Source: Candidatus Poribacteria bacterium (GTDB lineage: Bacteria > Poribacteria > WGA-4E > WGA-3G). Taken from it: a DNA stretch of 22,013 nt. Location: assembly GCA_009845505.1 (NCBI GenBank), contig VXZL01000266.1, forward strand, positions 1 to 22,013, written 5' to 3'. This document shows positions 15,132 to 21,699 of the stretch, piece after piece. Each line of letters opens with the position of its first letter. The first letter of the stretch is position 1. Position numbers and translations under genes: made by a program. Under the pieces are notes generated by a model. That model did no database searches. It had not been told where the DNA came from and worked only from the letters and a program-made list of their open reading frames with translations.

Positions 15132-16256
15132 ATGAAAATTACCGGATTTGAAACAATACCTATTCAAGGTCGGGCGATGATCTTGAAAATGTTCACAGAC
15201 GAAGGAATCATCGGCTACGGTGAACCGATGAACTATGAGCATTGGCGCGTCGTTGCCCAAGCCGTAGACGACATGGCGGAATACCTAGTCGGCAAAGACC
15301 CACTCCAGATTGAAGCGCATTGGCAAGCGATGTACAGGTCGAGTTACAGCCGGAGCATGCCTGTATTGGTCGGAGCACTCAGTGGTATTGAGATGGCGAT
15401 GTGGGATGTATTCGGCAAGGTCGTCGGAATGCCGGTCTGGAAACTATTAGGCGGTTCGGTGCGGGATCGGATTCGCGTCTATACCGGTATAGGGGGTACA
15501 ACGCCTGAAGCGTGTGCAGAGCATGCGAGGAAGGCAGTGGCTGCAGGATTTCGGGCAGTAAAGATGGGAGCCTCGCCGCAACCTGTTCGATTTGTTGATA
15601 CCCCAAAGGCGATTGACACGATGGTGACACGGGTGGCAGCGGTGCGAGAGGCAGTCGGTGATGAGGTCGATATTGCTGTTGATCTGCATCGACGCTTGAG
15701 TCCAACGATGGCAGTCATTTTGGCACAGGAATTAGAACCCTTCCGTCTCCTGTTTGCCGAGGAGCCGTGTCACCCGGAAAACAATGAACCGCTTTTGACC
15801 TTGTCCCGGTCCACAACAGTACCCATCGCGACGGGTGAACGGCATTTAACACGGTGGGGTTTCCGGGAGATAATTGAACGTGAGATGTGCGCGATTTTGC
15901 AACCCGATATCCGACACTGCGGTGGGATACTGGAACTGAAGAAGATAGCCGCGATGGCGGAAATCCACAATATGGCGATTGCACCGCACAACGCTGCCGG
16001 TCCTGTCGGAGTGGCCGCATCGGTACACGTCATGGCGACCGTGCCGAATTTGCTGATATGTGAGGGCGGACACCGACGCGGAGAAGGACTGTTTCAAACA
16101 CCTTTGGTTTTCAAAGATGGATTCATTGAACTCCCGACAGCACCCGGACTCGGTGTGGATATGGACGATACAGCTATTGAAGCGATTCGAGATGAAACAT
16201 TTCGGCTGCGTGGAATGTTCTGGCACGCAGACGACGGGGCTTTCGCAGATTACTAA
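15132..16256 (+). CDS. Galactonate-dehydratase-like enolase superfamily enzyme
   Basis: The 374-residue enzyme aligns residue for residue with E. coli DgoD's active-site layout as I remember it. Asp184-x-His186 (VDLHRR), Glu210 (FAEEPC) and Glu236 (TGERHLTRW) serve as metal ligands, with the DxH acid histidine. Asp259 (LQPDIRHCGG) and His286 (APHNAAGPVG) form the dyad. The strand-2 motif is VKMG, with Lys144 present and Gly at the second Lys position. Dehydration of a C5-C6 aldonic acid is the best guess; galactonate itself is not proven. AAAGGA stands at 15122-15127. It follows the sialidase-like gene by 18 nt in an evident operon and converges on the zinc-ribbon gene 11 nt away. Confidence 0.9.
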   Translation: MKITGFETIPIQGRAMILKMFTDEGIIGYGEPMNYEHWRVVAQAVDDMAEYLVGKDPLQIEAHWQAMYRSSYSRSMPVLVGALSGIEMAMWDVFGKVVGMPVWKLLGGSVRDRIRVYTGIGGTTPEACAEHARKAVAAGFRAVKMGASPQPVRFVDTPKAIDTMVTRVAAVREAVGDEVDIAVDLHRRLSPTMAVILAQELEPFRLLFAEEPCHPENNEPLLTLSRSTTVPIATGERHLTRWGFREIIEREMCAILQPDIRHCGGILELKKIAAMAEIHNMAIAPHNAAGPVGVAASVHVMATVPNLLICEGGHRRGEGLFQTPLVFKDGFIELPTAPGLGVDMDDTAIEAIRDETFRLRGMFWHADDGAFADY

Positions 16257-16267
16257 CCACGCGCACT

Positions 16268-16558
16268 TTACGTCATTTTATTTTGATCATTCGGTCGTGT
16301 GGAAAGATTTGTTTTCGGAGGAATGTCCCATGAAATGTGTCCACAGCGCGGGCATCGCATCTCAAATTCGACGAGATTTCTGACAGTGCCTGTTTTTTCG
16401 GGTTTCCGTCGGGTTTGACATTGTGGACACCGGACAGCCCGAAATTCGTCGGCATCGCTTTTGCCAAAGTAAGCACCTATCTTAAAGAGGATAAATAGCA
16501 ACACAACGATGAAAATGCAGAAGAGGCTGAAAATGAGAAAAGGGACAAGCGTTGGCAT
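16268..16558 (-). CDS. Small membrane-anchored zinc-ribbon protein
   Basis: The 96-residue protein has one N-terminal transmembrane helix (about residues 6-25) followed by a soluble domain with two CxxC knuckles, CPQC (44-47) and CPRC (69-72), that would hold one zinc ion. I do not recognise a named family. The spacing of about 21 residues between knuckles is usual for zinc ribbons. GAGGAAAG precedes the ATG at 16558 on the minus strand. It is the last gene of the minus-strand block, 55 nt after the DUF309 gene, and may share its transcript. Confidence 0.7.
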   Translation of the reverse strand: MPTLVPFLIFSLFCIFIVVLLFILFKIGAYFGKSDADEFRAVRCPQCQTRRKPEKTGTVRNLVEFEMRCPRCGHISWDIPPKTNLSTRPNDQNKMT

Positions 16559-16613
16559 GTGGCTTTCCTCACAAGGGTCAAGGCTGGAAAATAAATGTGG
16601 TTGTCGGTCGGTG

Positions 16614-17183
16614 TTAACCTGTCAGCAATATGAGCGGTTTAACAGAGTTCTGAAGATACGTGGTTTCTGTGACATTGTCGGCGAAGAAAGGGGCGAAAAA
16701 TGCATCAGCGATTTCCAAGAATGCGGGCAAGTCGAGTCCCATATAGTTTCCGAAAGCATCGTCACACTCAACGACAACCTGCCTCAATTTGTCCCGTCCC
16801 GCAGTGGAAAGTGTGCGCAAGGGTCGCAGCATTCGCATGTGATATTTGATGAGGGATGCTGAAACCTGAATCAGTCCTTGAAGAAAAAGACGATACGTGT
16901 CCTCTGCTTGGTGCCACAACCCTTCCCACGCTTCATGTGCTTCCCACCAATAGGCAAAGTTATATAAATCTATCCCGTAGAGATAGTCCTCGTTTTCTCG
17001 CCAGAGTTCTGGAGGTAGCGGATCAGCATCGTGTTCTTCTTCGAGGCCATAACTGTGTCCGCGCGGATCTCGGATAGGATGCGGTGTGACACCAGGGATA
17101 TGTCGATACGGCGGGAACGGTTTTTGTGGACAGTATCGATGCCAATTTGCATCAAAAGGTTCGGGTTGTTTAATAGTGTCCAT
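16614..17183 (-). CDS. DUF309 family protein
   Basis: The 189-residue protein contains the DUF309 core at residues 70-115: DLYNFAYWWEAHEAWEGLW with His83, Glu84, Glu87 and Trp90, then AEDTYRLFLQGLIQVSASLIKYHM. The family is an all-helical domain of unknown function whose conserved His/Glu residues suggest metal or ligand binding. The N-terminal 60 residues are proline-rich (PQKPFPPYRHIPGVTPHP) and probably flexible. It starts 15 nt after the UDP-glucose dehydrogenase stop and lacks a clear ribosome site, so it is likely translated by coupling. Confidence 0.82.
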   Translation of the reverse strand: MDTIKQPEPFDANWHRYCPQKPFPPYRHIPGVTPHPIRDPRGHSYGLEEEHDADPLPPELWRENEDYLYGIDLYNFAYWWEAHEAWEGLWHQAEDTYRLFLQGLIQVSASLIKYHMRMLRPLRTLSTAGRDKLRQVVVECDDAFGNYMGLDLPAFLEIADAFFAPFFADNVTETTYLQNSVKPLILLTG

Positions 17184-17198
17184 ATCGTCAGCGGCATT

Positions 17199-18578
17199 CT
17201 ATATTCTGCCGACCCCGATGTAATGAAAACCTGCGGCTCTTGCTTCTTCCGGCGAATAGACATTACGTCCATCAATGAGGATGCGGGTCTTCATCTGTTT
17301 GGCGAGTTTACGGAGTTCGAGTCTGTGATAGAGTTCCCATTCAGTGACAAGCACTAACGCATCCGCATTGTAGGCGAGTTCATCTATATTTTTTGTGAAG
17401 TAGAGGTTGGTGTTAGCAGATGGATCCCTTCCACTCAAAGCACGCTGCGCATTTTCAATAGCGATCGGATCGTGTGCGCGAACGGTCGCACCCTCAGCAA
17501 TAAGTTCACGAATAATGTCAAGCGACGGGGCTTCTCTAACGTCATCCGTGTTAGGCTTGAATGCGAGACCGAGGATACCGATAGTTTTACCTTTGAGCGT
17601 CTTCAGAGCACCTTGCAATTTTTCGATGATATGCGCGCGTTGGCGAAAATTCACGATACGCGCGGCTTCCGTGATAGGCATCTCGTAGCCGGATTGCGCT
17701 GCGACCCCTAACAACGCTGAAGTATCTTTAGGGTAACAACTCCCACCCCATCCGAGACCGGCACGGAGAAACTGATTTCCGATGCGAGCGTCGAGTCCAA
17801 TACCACGCGCAACCTCCGTCACGTCTGCACTGACCTTTTCACAGAGTCCTCCAATTTCATTGATAAAACTGATCTTGAGGGCGAGGAATGTGTTCGCAGC
17901 ATATTTAATCATCTCTGCACTGTTTGGATCGGTGGTCATCATCGGTGGCAAGTGGTAAGCCGACGGACGTGGAAATCCACTCGGTGGATCAAACGTCTGT
18001 TCGAGGATCGGTTTATAGAGGCGACGGAGGGTATCAATCGCTTCATCGCTATTGGCACCAACAACAATCCGATCCGGATACAGTGCGCCTTGTAACGCTA
18101 AACCTTCTTGTAAGAACTCCGGGTTTGAAGCAACGGACACATTTCCCTGAATACCACGTGTCGAAAAAACAGACTCGACAACCTTAGCGACGCGTTGGTT
18201 GGTGCCGATGGGAACCGTGGACTTAACGACGAGCGTATAGTGTCTATCGGGCAGACAGACTTCTGCAACTTCCCTCGCTGCTTGTTCAACGTGCTGTGTA
18301 TCAGCTTCTCCATTCTTTTTCGGTGGTGTCCCGACAGCAATCAGAATCAGCTCTGAATCGGGGACGACCTCAGCGACGTTTGGCGTAAAACGGATGGTGT
18401 GCTGCACTTCTTCAAGAAGGTTCTGGATGCCGGGTTCGTGAATAGGGCTTTTCCCTTCGTGCAGAAGGTCTAATTTACTTTCGTCTTTCTCTACTATTGC
18501 GACATTGTGATTGAGGTAAGCGAGGACGACACCCGTGGTCAAACCGACGTATCCTGCTCCTATAATTGCAATCTTCAT
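17199..18578 (-). CDS. ugd: UDP-glucose 6-dehydrogenase
   Basis: The 459-residue enzyme oxidises UDP-glucose to UDP-glucuronate with two NAD+, in two steps through a thioester. The N-terminal Rossmann site is GAGYVG (8-13), with Glu30 in AIVEKDESK binding the ribose. The catalytic Cys281 lies in GLGWGGSCYPKDTSAL, and Lys225 and Asn229 (EMIKYAANTF) are the usual helpers. The C-terminal domain, with ILGLAFKPNTDDVREAPS and DGRNVY, closes the UDP site. It is slightly longer than the classical 430-440 residues because of a proline-rich insertion at about 197-218 (FDPPSGFPRPSAYHLPP). UDP-glucuronate feeds surface polysaccharides, which agrees with the heptose-kinase-like gene upstream. Confidence 0.96.
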   Translation of the reverse strand: MKIAIIGAGYVGLTTGVVLAYLNHNVAIVEKDESKLDLLHEGKSPIHEPGIQNLLEEVQHTIRFTPNVAEVVPDSELILIAVGTPPKKNGEADTQHVEQAAREVAEVCLPDRHYTLVVKSTVPIGTNQRVAKVVESVFSTRGIQGNVSVASNPEFLQEGLALQGALYPDRIVVGANSDEAIDTLRRLYKPILEQTFDPPSGFPRPSAYHLPPMMTTDPNSAEMIKYAANTFLALKISFINEIGGLCEKVSADVTEVARGIGLDARIGNQFLRAGLGWGGSCYPKDTSALLGVAAQSGYEMPITEAARIVNFRQRAHIIEKLQGALKTLKGKTIGILGLAFKPNTDDVREAPSLDIIRELIAEGATVRAHDPIAIENAQRALSGRDPSANTNLYFTKNIDELAYNADALVLVTEWELYHRLELRKLAKQMKTRILIDGRNVYSPEEARAAGFHYIGVGRI

Positions 18579-18609
18579 TTTTTTTGCTATTGAATCTGGT
18601 CATCGTTCC

Positions 18610-18678
18610 TTTAACTTGGTGTGAATTCAACAACTTCAAGAACTCTTTGAAGTCGTTCGGTAGTTGGATCGTAGCCAT
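18610..18678 (-). pseudogene. N-terminal remnant of a nucleotidyltransferase gene
   Basis: Twenty-three codons from the ATG at 18678 read MATIQLPNDFKEFLKLLNSH, then QVK. That is the typical N-terminus of the MNT/nucleotidyltransferase-like partner that usually follows the small gene upstream of it. In intact members the next residues are of the YLLIGGYAV type; here the similarity stops and the frame runs into the ugd leader, so the catalytic GS...DxD part is missing. The remnant overlaps the 3' end of the small gene out of frame by about 68 nt. A deletion joining the gene to the ugd upstream region is the simplest explanation. The family call rests on memory of related sequences. Confidence 0.55.
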
Positions 18679-18829
18679 AATTAATCTGTCGCATCAATTC
18701 GAGGGCTGCCATACGTTCTTGTGGGGTTTTGGAATGCCAATATGCTTTATCAGCCACATCTGCTTCTTCAAAAGAGGATAAAACTGAAAATTCCTCCTTA
18801 TCCACTCTAAAACTATCAATCGCTCGCAT
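18611..18829 (-). CDS. Small antitoxin-like protein linked to nucleotidyltransferases
   Basis: The 72-residue protein reads MRAIDSFRVDKEEFSVLSSF...ADVADKAYWHSKTPQERMAALELMRQ and ends RLQRVLEVVEFTPS. Small proteins with this pattern (YW..KTP.ERM.ALE.MRQINYG) commonly precede a nucleotidyltransferase gene in possible toxin-antitoxin pairs. The ATG at 18829 is preferred over 18838 because GAGG on the minus strand is too close to the latter. It lies 18 nt downstream of the MoxR stop. The partner survives only as a 23-codon remnant, so the gene is probably an orphan. Confidence 0.65.
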   Translation of the reverse strand: MRAIDSFRVDKEEFSVLSSFEEADVADKAYWHSKTPQERMAALELMRQINYGYDPTTERLQRVLEVVEFTPS

Positions 18830-18847
18830 TGCTTTCATATCCTCTAT

Positions 18848-19867
18848 TTATTCAACCGGTGGGGGTTCAACGCTTTCCAGCAACCTATTGATAATATCTA
18901 AACTCGTGATACCGTCAGCCTCGGCGTTGAAATTCGTCAGAATTCGGTGGCGTAGGACGGGGATCGCAACAGCTTTAATATCTTCATAAGCGACATGATA
19001 GCGTCCGTGGAGGATGGCTCGCGCCTTTGCACCGAGAACGAGATATTGCGATGCTCGGGGGCCTGCTCCCCATTGGACCCAATCCTGAATGAAGTCGTAT
19101 GCATCTGGGGCAGGACGCGTCTGCCTATTCAATTCCACGGCATACTCTACAATCGCTTCAGCGATGGGGACTTTCCGGACGACCTGCTGTATTTGTAGGA
19201 CCTCTTCTCCGGTGATAACGGCATTGATTTCCGGTTCATAAGCCGCTGTTGTTGTCATCACAATCTCTTTTTCAGAAGTTTTGTCTGGATAATCGAGGGT
19301 GATATGGAACATAAAGCGATCAAGTTGTGCTTCTGGTAGTGGGTAAGTCCCTTCTTGTTCAATTGGGTTCTGTGTCGCTAAAACAAAAAACGGGCGTTCC
19401 AAGAAATATGTTCTACCGCCTGCGGTGACCTGATATTCTTGCATGGCTTGTAAAAGTGCGGCTTGTGTTTTCGGAGGTGTTCGATTGATTTCATCGGCGA
19501 GAACGATATTGGCAAACACTGGACCCTTAATAAATCGGAAGGCACGTTTACCGGTTCCATCTTCTTCAATAATATCGGTCCCTATAATGTCGGACGGCAT
19601 TAGGTCTGGTGTAAATTGGATGCGGTTAAATGGCAATTTGAGAATTTGTGCGAATGTGCTAATGAGCAGCGTTTTTGCCAACCCCGGTACCCCAACCAAC
19701 AAGCAGTGTCCCTGCGAAAAGAGCGCAATCAGGAGCTGCTCAATGACCTCGTTTTGTCCGATGATACGTTTTTTGAGTTCAGTTAGAATATTTTCTTTGG
19801 CTGTTTTTAATGTTTCAGCGATTTCTATATCAGTTGCAGGTTGCGTGGAGGGCATATCGTTTTTCAT
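18848..19867 (-). CDS. MoxR-family AAA+ ATPase
   Basis: The 339-residue protein (from ATG 19867) has the MoxR-type AAA+ module: Walker A GVPGLAKT (59-66), Walker B NIVLADEINRTPPKTQAALL (about 120-139) and sensor 1 in FVLATQNPIEQEGTYPLPEAQLDRF. The C-terminal lid domain contains AGPRASQYLVLGAKARA. MoxR ATPases act as chaperones that help assemble or load metal into target complexes, often with VWA-domain and DUF58 proteins; none of these is next to it here. A GTG at 19900 extends the frame into the kinase gene, and an ATG at 19855 is also possible. The start leaves 11 nt after the GHMP kinase stop, so the two are co-transcribed. Confidence 0.93.
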   Translation of the reverse strand: MKNDMPSTQPATDIEIAETLKTAKENILTELKKRIIGQNEVIEQLLIALFSQGHCLLVGVPGLAKTLLISTFAQILKLPFNRIQFTPDLMPSDIIGTDIIEEDGTGKRAFRFIKGPVFANIVLADEINRTPPKTQAALLQAMQEYQVTAGGRTYFLERPFFVLATQNPIEQEGTYPLPEAQLDRFMFHITLDYPDKTSEKEIVMTTTAAYEPEINAVITGEEVLQIQQVVRKVPIAEAIVEYAVELNRQTRPAPDAYDFIQDWVQWGAGPRASQYLVLGAKARAILHGRYHVAYEDIKAVAIPVLRHRILTNFNAEADGITSLDIINRLLESVEPPPVE

Positions 19868-19878
19868 ATATTTAAGGT

Positions 19879-20937
19879 TTAGTAGTTTGAGACTCTCCAC
19901 ATTTGGAGACCATCGAAATCGAAGTTGACATCAATAACGCGTGCACCAGCGTCTTCGAGTTTCTGGCGCACACTATGTTCGCGTGTCGGTTCACAGTAGA
20001 ACAGGAGACACCCGCCACCACCGGCACCACACGCTTTTCCGCCGATGGCACCGTGTGCTGTCGCGATTTTAAAAAGCTGCTCAATCTGCTCGTTTGTAAC
20101 AGACGGGTGTAACTTTTTCTGATTCCGCCAATTTTGGGTGAGTAATTCGCCGAATTCGGTCAATCTGCCGCGCATCAGTGCCGTTTTTGTCGCCTCAGCG
20201 GTGGCTTTGAGCGTCTCTAAGGCATCGCGGACACTTGGATCGGCACTTTTATAGGCGGTTGTCACGTTCTGATGGATGTTGCCCGAGAGTCTCGGTTGCC
20301 CGGTATAACAAAGGACGAGATTTTTTTCAAGTTCGTAGCGAATCTGCGGGGGGAGTCTCAGCGGCGAAGTTTTGACCTCTTCCCCTTGGAATTCCATAAA
20401 ATGAATACCACCGAGGGCACTCGCGTAATGGTCTTGCTTCCCACCGAGTATGCCGAGTTCATGGCGTTCGATGGTGCTGGCGAGTTCGGCGTATTCATAG
20501 GGAAGGTAGGTGGCTTCTTTGAGTGCGCCGAGGACGCTGACGAGAGCAACTCCCATTGCTGCCGAAGTTCCCAATCCACTCCCAGGAGGGGCATTGGACT
20601 GTGTGATCAGGTCGAATCCACCGATCTGTATAGACATGCGCCGGACCCCTGCCTTTACTAAATCGATATTTCCATCGTATTCAAGTTGACGGACATCGTC
20701 GGCTTCAATGAAGGTATCGAAATCTGCGGAATAGATACGAATACTTTTATCTAAAATCCGCTGCAGTTCAACGGAATCGTCCTGCGTTGTCTGACTTTCA
20801 CAGCGGAGCGTGGCGTAAGCATACCGGTTGATTGCTCCGTTAACGACCAGCCCCTTTGAATGCTCGGTGAATAGGGCTACGTCGCTCCACCCCCCAGCAA
20901 AGTCAATTCGGACTGGAGCTCTCGCTCGGATTAGCAT
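19879..20937 (-). CDS. GHMP kinase, D-glycero-D-manno-heptose 7-phosphate kinase-like
   Basis: The 352-residue kinase has the three GHMP motifs. The N-terminal substrate strand is RARAPVRIDFAGGWSDV (4-20), the phosphate-binding loop is NAPPGSGLGTSAAM (115-128), and the C-terminal motif is GGKACGAGGGGCLLFYCEP (299-317). The opening with FAGGWSD is characteristic of the HddA-like sugar kinases that phosphorylate heptose 7-phosphate for GDP-heptose; a fucose or galactose kinase is an alternative. The ATG at 20937 has AGGAGA 7 nt upstream on the minus strand; a longer in-frame start at 21012 lies in a likely promoter region. With ugd downstream, it points to surface polysaccharide precursor synthesis. 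Confidence 0.9.
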   Translation of the reverse strand: MLIRARAPVRIDFAGGWSDVALFTEHSKGLVVNGAINRYAYATLRCESQTTQDDSVELQRILDKSIRIYSADFDTFIEADDVRQLEYDGNIDLVKAGVRRMSIQIGGFDLITQSNAPPGSGLGTSAAMGVALVSVLGALKEATYLPYEYAELASTIERHELGILGGKQDHYASALGGIHFMEFQGEEVKTSPLRLPPQIRYELEKNLVLCYTGQPRLSGNIHQNVTTAYKSADPSVRDALETLKATAEATKTALMRGRLTEFGELLTQNWRNQKKLHPSVTNEQIEQLFKIATAHGAIGGKACGAGGGGCLLFYCEPTREHSVRQKLEDAGARVIDVNFDFDGLQMWRVSNY

Positions 20938-20984
20938 GACGAGTCTCCTGACATCGGTTTTTACGAGCACGCTTGCAAAGAATA

Positions 20985-21012
20985 TGTATAAAATAGTGCG
21001 AAAAGTAGACAA
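20985..21012 (-). promoter_or_regulatory. Weak candidate promoter of the kinase-MoxR operon
   Basis: On the minus strand TTGTCT (21007-21012) and TATACA (20985-20990) are separated by 16 nt; each matches only 4 of 6 bases. Nothing else recognisable stands between the GHMP start (20937) and the terminator at 21177. Confidence 0.3.
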
Positions 21013-21176
21013 GCGAAACTACAGATCGGACAAACCGGAAATAGACACATGCCCTCGCAAAAGATGATGAATACAAAAAATTGTGGCGAAGGTTAGCCGA
21101 TAGTCGTATTGAAATATTTGGCAAGGGCAGTCTCTGTCGAGAAAGTGGTTAAAATAGTTGATGGTAGATGTAACGT

Positions 21177-21232
21177 GGAAAAGCCGCAGCTACCCCCGAT
21201 TCGGAAACGGGGCATAGCCCCGCGGCTTTTCC
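21177..21232 (-). terminator. Strong hairpin terminator of the HU gene, probably bidirectional
   Basis: GGAAAAGCCGC (21177-21187) is perfectly complementary to GCGGCTTTTCC (21222-21232), an 11-bp stem with built-in A and T tracts, which suits termination on both strands. It begins 28 nt downstream of the HU stop. The 34-nt loop contains CCCCC (21193-21197), GGGG (21209-21212) and CCCC (21218-21221), so the G run can pair with either C run. Confidence 0.75.
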
Positions 21233-21260
21233 CAGAAACTGAGCGAAATAACCGCTAATC

Positions 21261-21542
21261 TTAGGCAGCAGCGTCGCGAAGCTTCTTACCAGCTTTGAAG
21301 ACAGGGACGGTCTTCTCAGGAATACTGAGCGGTTCGCCAGTCTGTGGATTGCGACCTGTACGGGCTGGCCGAACTTTGGCTTCAAATGTTCCGAAACCGA
21401 TCAACCCAACGGAATCGCCGTTACTCAAAGCATCGCAAACAGTCGCAGCAAAAGCGTCAACAGCGGCTGTTGCCTCTTTCTTGCTAAGACCCGTCTGTTC
21501 GACAATACTGCTGACGACATCGTTCTTCATTAATTTTGCCAT
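21261..21542 (-). CDS. HU-family histone-like DNA-binding protein
   Basis: The 93-residue protein is a typical bacterial HU/IHF subunit. The N-terminal helices are NDVVSSIVEQTGLSKKEATAAVDAF, then GDSVGLIGFGTFEAKVRPAR and the DNA-contacting arm RTGRNPQTGEPLSIPEKTVP, ending in a short helix FKAGKKLRDAAA. It bends and compacts DNA as a dimer. The ATG at 21542 has AGAGGAAC upstream on the minus strand; a longer in-frame start at 21575 is unlikely. It is monocistronic, with its own near-consensus promoter (21669-21697) and terminator (21177-21232). Whether it pairs as a homodimer cannot be told. Confidence 0.97.
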   Translation of the reverse strand: MAKLMKNDVVSSIVEQTGLSKKEATAAVDAFAATVCDALSNGDSVGLIGFGTFEAKVRPARTGRNPQTGEPLSIPEKTVPVFKAGKKLRDAAA

Positions 21543-21668
21543 GTCAAATGTTCCTCTAATTTTCAGCCCGAACAAGAAAACAATACGTCTGCTAAATAAT
21601 TAAGAAACGTGGGTTCTCCCATATCGAGCGTAAATTGGATTTAACAAAAAACTAATAGTAGTAATTAT

Positions 21669-21697
21669 ATTATACTATACAAATATAGATATGTCAA
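21669..21697 (-). promoter_or_regulatory. Near-consensus sigma70 promoter of the HU gene
   Basis: On the minus strand a perfect TTGACA (21692-21697) and a perfect TATAAT (21669-21674) are separated by exactly 17 nt. Transcription should begin near 21662, leaving an A/T-rich leader of about 120 nt. The -35 box lies only about 10 bp from the edge of the tnpB-like terminal sequence. Confidence 0.8.
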
Positions 21698-21699
21698 GA

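Noticed and set aside
15379..16226. Several 80-126-codon minus-strand frames opposite the third enolase gene
   Set aside because: All are antisense to a gene with a complete active site; the compositions look like reversed coding sequence.
19443..19928. A 161-codon plus-strand frame opposite MoxR
   Set aside because: It mirrors the Walker region of a certain MoxR gene and has no independent support.
20272..20661. A 129-codon plus-strand frame opposite the GHMP kinase
   Set aside because: It is a shadow of the kinase coding strand, without motifs.
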